From Winogradskya consettensis (GTDB lineage: Bacteria; Actinomycetota; Actinomycetes; Mycobacteriales; Micromonosporaceae), in contig NZ_BOQP01000024.1 in NCBI RefSeq assembly GCF_018332715.1, forward strand, positions 1 to 64,000: 64,000 nt of DNA, read 5' to 3'. Below are positions 43,601 to 52,746 of this stretch, one piece after another. A program made the position numbers and the translations under genes. The notes under the pieces are model-generated. The model ran no database searches, was not told where the DNA came from, and worked only from the letters and a program-made list of their open reading frames with translations. How positions within the stretch are numbered: position 1 is the stretch's first letter; the number at the start of each line of letters is the position of its first letter.

Positions 43601-43631
43601 GGGCCGGGACAGGGGTTTCCTGTCCCGGCCC
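43601..43631. terminator. Terminator hairpin between the FKBP and lipoprotein genes
   Basis: A perfect 13-bp stem (GGGCCGGGACAGG with its complement CCTGTCCCGGCCC) encloses a GGTTT loop. It lies between convergent genes and probably acts in both directions. It lacks a long T-tract, as is usual for actinobacteria. Confidence 0.85.
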
Positions 43632-43675
43632 GTTCGTTTCCTGCTCCGGGCCGTCGCCGGGGTATTCGAACGGGC

Positions 43676-44554
43676 TCACTGCCCGGCCTTGAGGTCGGCG
43701 CAGCCCGTCTCGTCGGGCAGCAGCGGCCGGAAGCGGATCGACCAGGTGTTGCCGCCGTGGCCCCACGCGGTGTTTGTCTTGGCCTTCGCCGCGGCGGCGA
43801 GGACGGTGTCGCCCTGCTCGCCGGTGGCGGTGACACAGGTCAGCTCGGCACCCTCCGCGAGCGGCTCACCGGGCAGTGCCGCGCCGGGCCACTCGATCGT
43901 CTCCGGGCGGACCGCGTCATCGGTGGCCACGTAGGGCGTGACGACGGCGGCGATGATCTCCGGCTTGTACTGCACGGGCGCGATCTTCGTCAGGGTGATC
44001 TTGTTGACGTCGTCGAGGTAGGCCTTCAGCTTCGTGCGGGCCGCCTGCTGCGCCGCGGTGAGCGCGGAGTCGTTCGCCCGGGCCTCGTTGAGCGCCTCGG
44101 CCGCCACGGTGTGCCGGCCCGCCGCGGTGACGGCGGTGACCTGGGTGCTGGGGACGTCGGCGACGCCCGGCTGGCCGAAGTCGGTGCCCTCGGTGACACC
44201 GGCCGCGGCCGACTTCTCGGCCAGCGCCCGCGCCTGCTCCGGGTCGATCATCACGACCTGCAGGTTGGGCAGCGCGGGACCGGGATAGATCGCCGGCACC
44301 GGGCCCTCGGTGATGACCCGGCCGTCCGCGTAGATGCTGATCTGGGGCAGCCGGCCGGAACGCATGCTGGGGGCCACGAAGCCGCCGACCTGTTCGACGC
44401 GCAGCAGCAGATCGTCCGCGCTCCCGGCGGCGGGAGGCGCGGACGAGGAAGGTGCAGAACCGGCTATGGGGGACGTGCCGGCGTTGGCACACGCGCTGAT
44501 CAGGAACAACGTGGCGGCGGCAGCGGCCGTCGGGAAACCGCGAAATGTCGTCAT
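43676..44554 (-). CDS. Lipoprotein of unknown function
   Basis: This 292-residue protein has a signal peptide and lipobox (LFLISAC), then a Ser/Pro linker and a soluble domain (DDLLLRVEQVGGFVAPSM, SIYADGRVITEGPVPAIYPG, WSIRFRPLLPDETGCADL). This type is widespread in actinomycetes but has no assigned function. It follows the sugar-transporter operon on the same strand but is separated from it by a terminator. Confidence 0.8.
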   Translation of the reverse strand: MTTFRGFPTAAAAATLFLISACANAGTSPIAGSAPSSSAPPAAGSADDLLLRVEQVGGFVAPSMRSGRLPQISIYADGRVITEGPVPAIYPGPALPNLQVVMIDPEQARALAEKSAAAGVTEGTDFGQPGVADVPSTQVTAVTAAGRHTVAAEALNEARANDSALTAAQQAARTKLKAYLDDVNKITLTKIAPVQYKPEIIAAVVTPYVATDDAVRPETIEWPGAALPGEPLAEGAELTCVTATGEQGDTVLAAAAKAKTNTAWGHGGNTWSIRFRPLLPDETGCADLKAGQ

Positions 44555-44610
44555 ACCGCCTCAGACGTGCTCCCCCGGCGACGGGTTCCCGGCCGATCCG
44601 ATCAAAATGC

Positions 44611-44643
44611 GGTGGCCGGCCCCCGGCAACAGGACCGGCCACC
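44611..44643 (-). terminator. Terminator of the sugar/polyol transporter operon
   Basis: GGTGGCCGG (44611-44619) pairs with CCGGCCACC (44635-44643). Read on the minus strand, the hairpin is followed by GCATTTTGAT, giving a short T-run. It lies 58-90 bp beyond the last permease stop. Confidence 0.7.
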
Positions 44644-44646
44644 TTC

Positions 44647-44703
44647 CTTACACGGGGCGGGATAAGGCTTCAAGAGGGCTTACACGGGGCGGGAAAGGGC
44701 TTA
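44647..44703. repeat. Repeat spanning the transporter stop codon
   Basis: CTTACACGGGGCGGGA occurs at 44647-44662 and 44679-44694, with a partial third copy (GGGCTTAC) over the stop itself. On the minus strand each copy begins with TAAG, so the TAA of the permease (44703-44701) is repeated downstream. Confidence 0.8.
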
Positions 44704-45555
44704 CTTGACCGAGCCGAGGGAGAGGCCCTGCACGAGCTTGTCCTGGGCGGCGAAACCGGCGGCGAGCACCGGCAGTGAGACCACGAACGCGGCCGCGCAG
44801 AGCTGGGCGAGGAAGAGGCCCTGGCTGGTCACGAAGCTGGTGAGGAACACCGGCGCGGTCTCGGCGACGGTGGCGGTGAGGACCCGGGCGAAGAGCAGCT
44901 CGTTCCAGCTGAAGATGAAGCAGATCAGCGCGGTGGCGGCGATGCCCGGCATGACGACCGGCGCGATCACCGAGCGCAGGGTCCGGGTCAGGCTCGCGCC
45001 GTCCATGGACGCTGCCTCGAGCATCTCGACGGGGACCTCGGACAGGAACGAGCGCATCATCCAGACGGCGATCGGCAGGTTCATCGCGGTGTAGAAGACG
45101 ATCAGCAGCCAGATGTTGTCGAGCAGGCCGGTGTTCTGCGCGAACAGGTACAGCGGGAGCAGACCGGCGACGACCGGCAGCATCTTGGTGGACAGGAAGA
45201 AGAACAGCACGTCGGTCCACTTGCGGACGGGCTTGATGCTCAGGGCGTACGCGGCCGGGAACGCCAGCAGGAGCACCAGCGCGGTCGACAGGAGGCTGGC
45301 GGTCAGCGAGTTGAGCAGCGGCGGCCACGGGCTGGCGCCGCCGGTGAAGAACTCGCGGTAGCCCTCCAGTGTCAGCGGGGCGAGGACGGCGGGCGGGTTC
45401 GTGGCGGCGTCGGCCTCGCTGTGCAGGGAGGTGAGCACCATCCAGACGACGGGCAGGACGAAGAGGATCCCCACGACCCAGGCGAGCAGGGTCAGCCAGA
45501 TGCCGCCGCGTTCTTTCTTCTTGGGTACGGCGGGTGCCGCGGTGAGCGTACTCAT
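44701..45555 (-). CDS. Carbohydrate ABC importer permease (MalG/SmoG-like)
   Basis: This 284-residue permease has six membrane segments and an EAA loop (EAASMDGASLTRTLRSVIAP). It forms a heterodimer with the permease encoded upstream. Its ATG overlaps the previous stop as ATGA (45552-45555), which fixes the start. The family is the CUT1 sugar permeases, closest in feel to sorbitol/mannitol systems; that refinement is inference. Confidence 0.93.
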   Translation of the reverse strand: MSTLTAAPAVPKKKERGGIWLTLLAWVVGILFVLPVVWMVLTSLHSEADAATNPPAVLAPLTLEGYREFFTGGASPWPPLLNSLTASLLSTALVLLLAFPAAYALSIKPVRKWTDVLFFFLSTKMLPVVAGLLPLYLFAQNTGLLDNIWLLIVFYTAMNLPIAVWMMRSFLSEVPVEMLEAASMDGASLTRTLRSVIAPVVMPGIAATALICFIFSWNELLFARVLTATVAETAPVFLTSFVTSQGLFLAQLCAAAFVVSLPVLAAGFAAQDKLVQGLSLGSVK

Positions 45556-46514
45556 CGGCCCGGGTCCTCCTTGAACAGCGACGAGACGGTACGCAGCGCG
45601 AACGTCGCGATGACGATGGTGCCGACGACCACGATCACGGCCGCGGCGGAGGCCCGTCCGTAGTCGTGGGCCTGGTAGAAGATCTGGTAGATCGTGTACG
45701 GCAGGTTCGCCGTGCCGAGGCCACCGGACGTGATCGTGAAGACCGCGTCGAAGTTCTGCACGATGTAGATGGAGCCGAGCAGCGCGCCGAGCTCGAGGTA
45801 CTGACGCAGGTGCGGCAGCGTCATCGAGCGGAAGATCTGCCAGCTGCTCGCGCCGTCGATGCGGGCGGCCTCGACCACGTCGAGCGGGCGTCCCTGCAGC
45901 CCGGCCAGCAGGATCAGCATCATGAACGGCGTCCACTGCCAGACCAGCGCGAAGATCACCGACCAGAGCGGCATGTTGCTGATCCAGTCGGGCTGCGGCG
46001 GGTTGTCCGAGCCGAACAGCGACCAGACCCAGGTGAGCGCTCCGTTGAACAGGCCGTACTCGGGGTTGTAGAGCGCGTGCTTCCAGAGCAGTGCGGCGGC
46101 GACCGGCACGACCAGGAACGGCGCGATCATCATCGTGCGGACCGCGCCGCGGCCCCGGAACTTGCGGTCCAGCAGCAGCGCGATGCCCAGCCCGAGCAGC
46201 AGGCTGATCAGGACGACACCGACGGTGAGCAGGATCGTCGTCCAGACCGCGTCGCGCATGTTGACGTCGGTGAACACCCGCCGGAAGTTGTCGACACCCG
46301 CGAAGCCGACCTCGTCGGGGTAGTACGCGTTCCAGTCCATGAAGGAGATCACCAGCGTCGCCACGAACGGCAGCTGCGTCACCACGATCATGAAGATCAG
46401 CGCGGGCAGCAGCGGCGCCCGGCGTACCCATCCGGCCGCCCTGCTCGCCCCGCCGGACGGTTTCGGCTGCACCTCGCCGGTGCGGCCGGTGCTCTTCTCC
46501 GCCACGGATGTCAT
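45552..46514 (-). CDS. Carbohydrate ABC importer permease (MalF/SmoF-like)
   Basis: This 320-residue CUT1 permease has six membrane segments and an EAA loop (VEAARIDGASSWQIFRSMTLPH). It is placed 4 bp after the binding-protein gene and overlaps the second permease. No ATPase gene follows, so a shared ATPase encoded elsewhere (MsiK-like) is expected. Confidence 0.93.
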   Translation of the reverse strand: MTSVAEKSTGRTGEVQPKPSGGASRAAGWVRRAPLLPALIFMIVVTQLPFVATLVISFMDWNAYYPDEVGFAGVDNFRRVFTDVNMRDAVWTTILLTVGVVLISLLLGLGIALLLDRKFRGRGAVRTMMIAPFLVVPVAAALLWKHALYNPEYGLFNGALTWVWSLFGSDNPPQPDWISNMPLWSVIFALVWQWTPFMMLILLAGLQGRPLDVVEAARIDGASSWQIFRSMTLPHLRQYLELGALLGSIYIVQNFDAVFTITSGGLGTANLPYTIYQIFYQAHDYGRASAAAVIVVVGTIVIATFALRTVSSLFKEDPGR

Positions 46515-46518
46515 GACC

Positions 46519-47871
46519 TCACCCCTCCCGGGAGCGGTAGCGTTCGGCCACGTCGTCGGCGAGGCGCTGGCCGCGTTTCAGGGCTTCGTCGACGCTCATC
46601 TGCCCGGCTATCGCGGAGCTCACGTACTGCGAGACCTGGGTGCCGAGATCGGTGAACTCGGGGATGTCCACGAACTGGATGCCGATCGCGGGGCGGGGCT
46701 GCACTCCCGGGTTGCGCGGGTCGGCGCCGGAGATGGCCTGCTCGGTGGGGCCGGCGAACGCCGACGCCTCCTTGAGGTAGTCCGGGTTGGCGTACGTGGA
46801 GGCGCGCTTGCCTGCGGGGACCTTCGACCAGCCGAGCTGACCGCCGACGAGCTCCTCGTACTGCTTGCTCGACGCCCAGGAGAGGAACTTCCAGGCGTTG
46901 TCCTTCTTCGTGCTGGCCTGCTGGATGCTCCACGACCACGCGTACAGCCAGCCGGCGCTCGGGGTCTTGACCACGGGGGCGGCGACGTAGCCGATCTTGC
47001 CCTTGACCGGGGAGTCGGCGGCCTCGAGGGAACCGGCCGCGCTCGTCGCGTCGTACCACATGGCGACGTTGCCCTGGATCAGGTTGTTCAGGCACTCCGT
47101 GAAGCCGGCCTGCGGGGCACCGACCTCGCCGTGCTCGCGGACGAGGTCGACGTAGAACTTCGTCGCTTCCGTGAACTCCGGCGAGTCGACCTGAGCGTTC
47201 CAGTCCTTGTCGAACCAGGTGCCGCCGAACGTGTTCACCACCGTGGTGAGCGGGGCGAAGATCTGGCCCCAGCCGGGCTGGCCGCGCAGGCAGATCCCGG
47301 CCATCCCCGGCTGTTTGCCGTCGACCCGCGCCGCGATGTCGGCGACCTGCTGCCACGTCGGCTTCGGCGGCATCGTGAGGCCCTGCGCGTCGAGGACGTC
47401 CTTGCGGTACATCAGGAACGAGGACTCGCCGTAGAAGGGCTCGCCGTAGAGCTTGCCGTCGTCGGCGGTGAGCGACTTGGTCATCGGGGGCAGGATGTCG
47501 CTCTGGTCGAACGTGGAGTCGGCCTTGACGTAGTCGTCGAGCGGCGCGATCCACTTCGACTTCGCGTAGATCGGGATCTCGAAGTTGCTCAGCGAGGCGA
47601 CGTCGTACTGACCGGCCTGGCTGGAGAACTCCTGACTGATCTTGTCGCGGACGTCGTTCTCGGGCAGCACGGTGAAGTTGACCGAGATGCCGGTCTGCTT
47701 CGTGAAGTTCTGCGCGGTCAGCCGTTGCAGATCGATCATCTGCGGGTTGTTGACCATCAGCACGTCGATGCTGTTCGCCCCGCCGCCGCCGGCGCTGTCA
47801 CCGCCCCAGCCCGCACAGCCGGAGACTCCCAGGAGACAGGCGGCTGCGGCGGCGAGAAATGCGCGGCTCAT
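46519..47871 (-). CDS. Sugar/polyol ABC importer substrate-binding lipoprotein
   Basis: This 450-residue lipoprotein (lipobox LLGVSGC) belongs to extracellular solute-binding family 1. The segments NNPQMIDLQRLTAQNF and AGQYDVASLSNFEIPIYAKS resemble sorbitol/mannitol-binding proteins of the SmoE/MtlE type, so a polyol is the likeliest ligand; this is inference. ATG 47871 follows GGGGAGG. A promoter-like sequence lies just upstream (47910-47939). Confidence 0.9.
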   Translation of the reverse strand: MSRAFLAAAAACLLGVSGCAGWGGDSAGGGGANSIDVLMVNNPQMIDLQRLTAQNFTKQTGISVNFTVLPENDVRDKISQEFSSQAGQYDVASLSNFEIPIYAKSKWIAPLDDYVKADSTFDQSDILPPMTKSLTADDGKLYGEPFYGESSFLMYRKDVLDAQGLTMPPKPTWQQVADIAARVDGKQPGMAGICLRGQPGWGQIFAPLTTVVNTFGGTWFDKDWNAQVDSPEFTEATKFYVDLVREHGEVGAPQAGFTECLNNLIQGNVAMWYDATSAAGSLEAADSPVKGKIGYVAAPVVKTPSAGWLYAWSWSIQQASTKKDNAWKFLSWASSKQYEELVGGQLGWSKVPAGKRASTYANPDYLKEASAFAGPTEQAISGADPRNPGVQPRPAIGIQFVDIPEFTDLGTQVSQYVSSAIAGQMSVDEALKRGQRLADDVAERYRSREG

Positions 47872-47909
47872 AGGGCCTCCCCATCGAGGCAGACATCGAT
47901 AACAAGCAC

Positions 47910-47939
47910 AGTAGATGCCTGTGATCGACACTGTGTCAA
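47910..47939 (-). promoter_or_regulatory. Candidate promoter of the sugar/polyol importer operon
   Basis: On the minus strand there is a TTGACA -35 box (47939-47934), an 18-bp gap and TCTACT (47915-47910). An ACAGT...ACTGT dyad overlaps the two boxes and could be the operator of a LacI- or GntR-type repressor encoded elsewhere. Confidence 0.55.
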
Positions 47940-47956
47940 CCGCGCATCACTTTCCG

Positions 47957-48166
47957 TTAAAGGACCACCTTGGCGCTGTTACCGTTCACCGCCACGACGT
48001 CGCCGGGGTGCAACTGCCGTCCCCGGCGGGTGTCGATCTCACCGTTGACCTTCACATCGCCGTCGGCGATCACCAGCTTGGCCTCGCCGCCCGTCTCGAT
48101 GAGGTCGGCCAGTTTCAGGAACTGTCCGAGTCTGATCATGTCGCTGCCGATTGCTACTTCACGCAT
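47957..48166 (-). CDS. Small S4-domain RNA-binding protein
   Basis: This 69-residue protein is almost entirely one S4 domain (MIRLGQFLKLADLIETGGEAKLVIADGDVKVNGEIDTRRGRQLHPGD), of the YbcJ/YaaA-like group. It probably binds structured RNA, in the ribosome or tRNA; the exact target is unknown. It is a stand-alone gene, divergent from the YcnI gene. Confidence 0.88.
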   Translation of the reverse strand: MREVAIGSDMIRLGQFLKLADLIETGGEAKLVIADGDVKVNGEIDTRRGRQLHPGDVVAVNGNSAKVVL

Positions 48167-48246
48167 GCGTTCATTCTCCGGTACGGCCCGCGAAGAAATT
48201 TTCCGAGGCGTTGAACCATTCGGCGGTGTGAGACGAACTACCCCAC

Positions 48247-49059
48247 GTGAGTCGACTCGAGAAGCACCGCCGGGCGGGCATCCTGGCTGCCACCGTCGCC
48301 ACCGGCGTGCTCGGTTTCGCGGCCCCGGCCGCCGCCGACGTGACGGTCAACCCGCCGAGCGTCCCGCAGGGCAGCGGCCAGGACATCGCGTTCAAGGTCA
48401 CCAACACGGCGCAGACCCCGATCACCAAGGTCAAGCTCGTGCTGCCCGCCGATCTCCCGGTGGCGGAGATCTACCCGCTGTCGGTCGAGAACTGGGCGCC
48501 GGTCATCGAGACGAAGCAGCTCGACACCCCGGTGACCTCCACGGACGGCAGCAAGCTCACCCAGATGACCGCCTCGATCACCTGGGTCGCCGCCGCCGGC
48601 AAGGAGCTCGCCCCCGGCGCGTCCACCGACCTGACCACGGCGATGGGCCCGATGCCGAGCACCTCGTCGATGGCGTTCAAGGTCGAGGCCACATATGCCG
48701 ACCCCGCCAAGGGCGTGCCGCTGTCGCCGGTCTCGATCTCGCTGACCCCGGCGGTCGCAGGCCAGGAGTACGGCGGGCACGCCAGCCACACCGGTGCGGG
48801 AGCGGCCGAGACGGACAACAGCGAGCTGGACGCGTACGTTCAGCAGGCCCTGGCCGAGAATGCCGGCAGTGACGGACCCGGTTTCTGGACCGTCGCGGGT
48901 TGGGTCGTCGCCCTGCTGGCCGCCGCGGCCGCCGCGGTTTCGATCATGCGGTCCCGCAGGCAGCGCCCGGCGGCCGCCGAGGCGGACAGCCCGGAACCGG
49001 AGAAGAAGGAGCTCGTGGCCGCGTCCTCGTGGCGCTACCAGGAGCCCGACGAGAAGTAG
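48247..49059 (+). CDS. YcnI-family (DUF1775) membrane-anchored protein with Asp replacing the copper-ligand His
   Basis: YcnI proteins are exported copper-binding proteins that use the first residue after the signal peptide, a His, in a brace with a Glu and a Trp nearby. This 270-residue protein has the expected signal (ending APAAA), DUF1775 domain (VTVNPPSVPQGSGQDIAFKV, VENWAPVI, ASITWVAAAG) and C-terminal membrane helix (VAGWVVALLAAAAAAVSIM). The first mature residue is Asp (D31, codon GAC) where His is normal. Copper binding may be lost or changed. The usual copC/copD-like neighbours are absent. The start is GTG 48247. Confidence 0.85.
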   Translation: MSRLEKHRRAGILAATVATGVLGFAAPAAADVTVNPPSVPQGSGQDIAFKVTNTAQTPITKVKLVLPADLPVAEIYPLSVENWAPVIETKQLDTPVTSTDGSKLTQMTASITWVAAAGKELAPGASTDLTTAMGPMPSTSSMAFKVEATYADPAKGVPLSPVSISLTPAVAGQEYGGHASHTGAGAAETDNSELDAYVQQALAENAGSDGPGFWTVAGWVVALLAAAAAAVSIMRSRRQRPAAAEADSPEPEKKELVAASSWRYQEPDEK

Positions 49060-49161
49060 GAAGACGTCCGCGCAGGTGGGCGCGGGCTTGTCGTGACGAA
49101 GCGCGTGGGGCGCGGGGCACGACATGCGGGTGGGGTCCAGGGCAAGACCCACGACCTGCGT

Positions 49162-49199
49162 CGGGCGGGGTGGAGAGGTTCGGCTCTCCACCCCGCCCG
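49162..49199. terminator. Bidirectional terminator between the YcnI and DHH genes
   Basis: A perfect 16-bp stem (CGGGCGGGGTGGAGAG, 49162-49177, with its complement 49184-49199) has a GTTCGG loop. It lies between convergent genes. The 100 bp before it (49060-49161) hold G-rich sequence with no gene. Confidence 0.88.
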
Positions 49200-49211
49200 C
49201 AATACTCATCG

Positions 49212-50150
49212 CTAGACCGTGACGGTCCTGGGCGACTGCAGAGCGTCGATGATCTCGCGTTCGACCCGCTCGGAGTCCGCGTGCGGCACCTGGCAGGTGC
49301 CGGCGGCGAGGTGCCCGCCACCGCCGTAGTGCAGCATCACCGAGCCGATGTCGACCGGCGACGTGCGGTCGAGAATCGATTTGCCGCACGCGAAGACCGT
49401 GTTGAGCTTCGCCCGGCCCCAGATCACGTGGATCGAAACGCGGGCCTCGGGGTAGAGCGCGTAGACCATGAACCTGTTCCCGGCCATGATCGGGTCCTCG
49501 TCGCGCAGGTCGACGATCACCACGTCGCCCTCCACCCGGCTGACCCGGCGCAGCTGCTCGACGAACATCGCGGAGCAGTCCCGGTAGAGGTCGGCGCGCT
49601 CGGAGACGTCGTGCAGCTCGAGGATCTCGTCGACCGACGTCATCTGGATGCACGCGTCGATCAGCAACATCATCAGCTGGTAGTTGGAGATCCGGAACTC
49701 CCGGAACCGGCCCAGCCCGGTGCGGCTGTCCATGAGGAAGTTGAGTAGCGTCCAGCCCTGGGGGTCGAGGATGTCGTGCAGCTCGTACGCGGCGGAGTCC
49801 GCCTGGTCGACCGCCTCCATCAGGTCCACGGGCACCTCGGGGAAGCGCTCGGCCCCGCCGTAGTAGTCGTAGATGACCCGGGCCGCCGAGGGCGCGTCGG
49901 GGTCGATGATGTGGTTCTCCCGGTTGCCCGCGTTACGCAGCGTCTCCGAGTGGTGGTGGTCGAAGATCAGGTGAGCGCCGGGCGCGTACGGCAGGTTGGT
50001 CAAAATGTCACGCTCGGTAACCTCGGTGACACCGTCCTGCACGTCCTTCGGGTGCACGAAGGTGATGTCGTCGATCATGTCGAGGACACGCAGCAGGACG
50101 GCGCAGACGAGCCCGTCGAAGTCGCTGCGGGTCACGAGCCGATACTTCAC
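49212..50150 (-). CDS. DHH-family phosphoesterase (exopolyphosphatase / NrnA-like)
   Basis: This 312-residue cytosolic enzyme has the DHH motifs: VTRSDFDGLVCAV, an Asp-rich HPKDVQDG region, LIFDHHHSE, and a DHHA1 domain ending YGGGGHLAAGTCQ. Relatives hydrolyse oligonucleotides, pAp or polyphosphate; the substrate cannot be decided here. GTG 50150 follows GAGGGAG. It is divergent from zwf. Confidence 0.88.
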   Translation of the reverse strand: MKYRLVTRSDFDGLVCAVLLRVLDMIDDITFVHPKDVQDGVTEVTERDILTNLPYAPGAHLIFDHHHSETLRNAGNRENHIIDPDAPSAARVIYDYYGGAERFPEVPVDLMEAVDQADSAAYELHDILDPQGWTLLNFLMDSRTGLGRFREFRISNYQLMMLLIDACIQMTSVDEILELHDVSERADLYRDCSAMFVEQLRRVSRVEGDVVIVDLRDEDPIMAGNRFMVYALYPEARVSIHVIWGRAKLNTVFACGKSILDRTSPVDIGSVMLHYGGGGHLAAGTCQVPHADSERVEREIIDALQSPRTVTV

Positions 50151-50305
50151 GAGATCTCCCTCTGCCGGTTGGCGGCTTACCTGACAGTTTGCCACTTTTG
50201 CGGCTATGGACCTGGTCGCATCGGCGTACCGGTTTGATCCGATCAACGTCCCCACTGCGTAAAGTCAGACGCAAGTTCACGTACGCGGTGGAGGAAAAGC
50301 AGACG

Positions 50306-51793
50306 ATGGACAACGTTCCGCAGCTCGCGCAGGACCGCAACGCCCCGCCCGCCACACTGGTGATCTTCGGTGCGTCCGGCGACCTGACCCGCCGCAAGTT
50401 GTTGCCGGCCGTGGAGAGCCTGGCCCGGCACAACCGCCTCCCGTCGGAGTTCGCCCTCGTGGGGGTGGCGCGCACGCCGATGGAGGACCAGACCTTCGCC
50501 GAGAGTTCCCTCGGCAGCCGGAGCCTCGCGGACAAACCGCAGCTCCAGGGCGGTATCAGGTACGTATCGGGCGGTTACGACGACCCCGCGACCTACAAAC
50601 GGCTCGCCGAGACCCTCGACGAGCTCGACGCCACCCGTGGCACCGCGGGCAACCGGATCTTCTATCTCTCCACGCCCGCCGAGGCGTTCGAGCCGGTGAT
50701 CAACGGCCTGGCCGGTGCCGGGCTCAACCACGCGGCAGACGGCTCCTTCGCCCGCCTGGTGATCGAGAAGCCGTACGGCAACGACCTGCGCACCGCCCGC
50801 GAGCTCGACGGCATCGTGCACGCCGCGTTCGAGGAGCCCCAGGTCTTCCGGATCGACCACTACCTGGGCAAGGACACCGTCCAGAACGTGCTCGCGCTGC
50901 GCTTCGCCAACGCGATCTTCCAGCCCATCTGGAACCGTTCCTGGGTCGACCACGTGCAGATCACCGTCGCCGAGACGCTCGGCGTCGGCACCCGCGGCGG
51001 CTTCTACGAGCACGCGGGCGCGATGCGCGACATCGTGCAGAACCACGTGCTGCAGGTCCTCGCCCTGGCCCTGATGGAGCCGCCCGCCTCGTTCGACGCG
51101 GAGGGGCTGCGCAACGAGAAGGTCAAGCTGCTCCAGGCGATCCGGCTGCCCACCGACCGCGACATCGCCGACCTGGCGGTGCGCGGCCAGTACACCCGCG
51201 GCGGCACCCGCGAGGACCTCATGGCCGGCTACCGCGAGGAGGTGGGCGTCGACCCGCTCTCGCGGACGGAGACGTATGCCGCCATGCGGCTCAACGTCGA
51301 CAACTGGCGCTGGGCGGGCGTGCCGTTCTACGTCCGCACGGGCAAGCGCCTGCCGGCCCGCGTCACCGAGGTCGCGCTGCAGTTCCAGCGCCCGCCGCAC
51401 CTGCCGATCCCGACCGCCCAGCTCACCGAGCTCGACGCGGACGCGCTGATCCTGCGCATCCAGCCCAACGAGGGCATCTCACTGCGCTTCGGTGCCAAGG
51501 TCCCCGGGCACTCGTTCCGGGTGCGCACGGCCAGCATGGACTTCTCGTACGAGCAGACGTTCCGCGAGGAGTCGCCGGAGGCCTACGAGCGGTTGCTGCT
51601 CGACGCCCTGCTCGGCGACCCCACGCTGTTCATCCGCACCGACGAGGTCGAGCAGTGCTGGCGCATCGTCGACCCGATCATCGAGCACTGGGCCAAGGAC
51701 CAGAGCCCGATCCCGACGTACGAGGCGGCCTCCTGGGGCCCCACGGACGCCGACCGCCTCATCGGCCGCAGCGGCCGCAAGTGGCGTAACTAG
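50306..51793 (+). CDS. zwf: Glucose-6-phosphate 1-dehydrogenase
   Basis: This enzyme oxidises glucose-6-phosphate to 6-phosphogluconolactone with NADP, the first step of the oxidative pentose phosphate pathway. The 495-residue protein has the N-terminal Rossmann motif FGASGDLTRRKLLPA and the active-site signature RIDHYLGKD. ATG 50306 has GGAGG upstream. The usual opcA, tal, tkt and pgl neighbours are absent, so this may be a second copy. It ends 6 bp from the stop of the convergent peroxiredoxin. Confidence 0.96.
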   Translation: MDNVPQLAQDRNAPPATLVIFGASGDLTRRKLLPAVESLARHNRLPSEFALVGVARTPMEDQTFAESSLGSRSLADKPQLQGGIRYVSGGYDDPATYKRLAETLDELDATRGTAGNRIFYLSTPAEAFEPVINGLAGAGLNHAADGSFARLVIEKPYGNDLRTARELDGIVHAAFEEPQVFRIDHYLGKDTVQNVLALRFANAIFQPIWNRSWVDHVQITVAETLGVGTRGGFYEHAGAMRDIVQNHVLQVLALALMEPPASFDAEGLRNEKVKLLQAIRLPTDRDIADLAVRGQYTRGGTREDLMAGYREEVGVDPLSRTETYAAMRLNVDNWRWAGVPFYVRTGKRLPARVTEVALQFQRPPHLPIPTAQLTELDADALILRIQPNEGISLRFGAKVPGHSFRVRTASMDFSYEQTFREESPEAYERLLLDALLGDPTLFIRTDEVEQCWRIVDPIIEHWAKDQSPIPTYEAASWGPTDADRLIGRSGRKWRN

Positions 51794-51799
51794 GTTTTT

Positions 51800-52273
51800 C
51801 TAGGACGCCGGCCGTGCCTTGGTGACCGCTTCCAGGGCGCGGTCGGCGTGCTGGTTCATGTCCAGCTCACTGTGGATCACGTCGATGACCACACCGTCGG
51901 TGCCGATCACGAACGTCAGCCGCTTCGTGCTGAGCGGGCCGAGGGGAAGCCTGCGCTTCACGCCGTACGCCGCGGCGACCTTGCTCTCCGGGTCGGACAG
52001 CAACGGATAGTCGAAGCCGTTCACCTCGGCGAACTTCTTCTGCTTCTCGACGGTGTCCCGGCTGACGCCGACACGCTGGACGCCCGCCTCGCGGAACTCG
52101 CCGGCGAGGTCCCGGAAATTGCAGGCCTCCGCCGTGCAGCCGCTGCTGAGCGCGGCCGGATAGAAGAACATGACGACGGGTCCCGCGGTCAGCAGCTCAC
52201 TGAGCCGCGTCGGCTTGCCGTCCTGGTCGGGCAGTTCAAATTCGGGCGCCACGTCGCCCTTGCCGATGCTCAC
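51800..52273 (-). CDS. Thioredoxin-dependent peroxiredoxin (BCP/PrxQ type)
   Basis: This 157-residue peroxiredoxin has the fold start GDVAPEFELPDQDG, the peroxidatic Cys in SSGCTAEACNF and a second Cys five residues later, as in BCP/PrxQ enzymes with an internal resolving Cys. It reduces hydroperoxides. GTG 52273 is used; no ribosome-binding site is visible and the transcript may be leaderless. It is convergent with zwf, an enzyme that makes the NADPH for such reduction; the link is suggestive only. Confidence 0.92.
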   Translation of the reverse strand: MSIGKGDVAPEFELPDQDGKPTRLSELLTAGPVVMFFYPAALSSGCTAEACNFRDLAGEFREAGVQRVGVSRDTVEKQKKFAEVNGFDYPLLSDPESKVAAAYGVKRRLPLGPLSTKRLTFVIGTDGVVIDVIHSELDMNQHADRALEAVTKARPAS

Positions 52274-52413
52274 GATGTCAACGGTACGCGGCCGAATTCG
52301 CCCACGCGTGTACCCCTCGCCTAGGGTGTAGTCACCACCGCGATACCGCACCATCACTCTCGGCTGACCCCTGCCCCCGTCCCCCGCACGCCCCCGCAGA
52401 AAGCGACATCTTC

Positions 52414-52746
52414 ATGCAGGTCTCGGTCGCGCACCACCCCCCGAACACCGCCGTCCTGACCCTGCGAGGCTCCCTCGACATCGACACCGCCCCGGCCCTC
52501 AAGGCCAACCTGAGCCGCCTCGTCGAACGCCCCGCCCCGCACATCGTCGTCGACCTCTCCGGCCTCGACTTCTGCGACTCCATGGGCGTCGGCGTCCTGG
52601 TCACCGCCCACGGACGCGCCATGGAGAAGGGCGGCTGGGTCCGCCTCGCAGCCCCCTCCGGTTTCCTCAGCCGCCTGCTGGAAACCCTCGGCCTCACCGG
52701 CTACCTGTCCCTGCACGACGACGTGGAAACAGCCATCAAGTCATGA
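52414..52746 (+). CDS. STAS-domain anti-sigma factor antagonist
   Basis: In this 110-residue protein the STAS domain shows VLTLRGSLDIDTAPAL and the phosphorylation site region LDFCDSMGVGVL, with the Ser that an anti-sigma kinase would phosphorylate. It probably works in partner-switching control of a sigma-B-like factor encoded elsewhere. Its stop overlaps the next start as ATGA, so the two are coupled. Confidence 0.92.
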   Translation: MQVSVAHHPPNTAVLTLRGSLDIDTAPALKANLSRLVERPAPHIVVDLSGLDFCDSMGVGVLVTAHGRAMEKGGWVRLAAPSGFLSRLLETLGLTGYLSLHDDVETAIKS

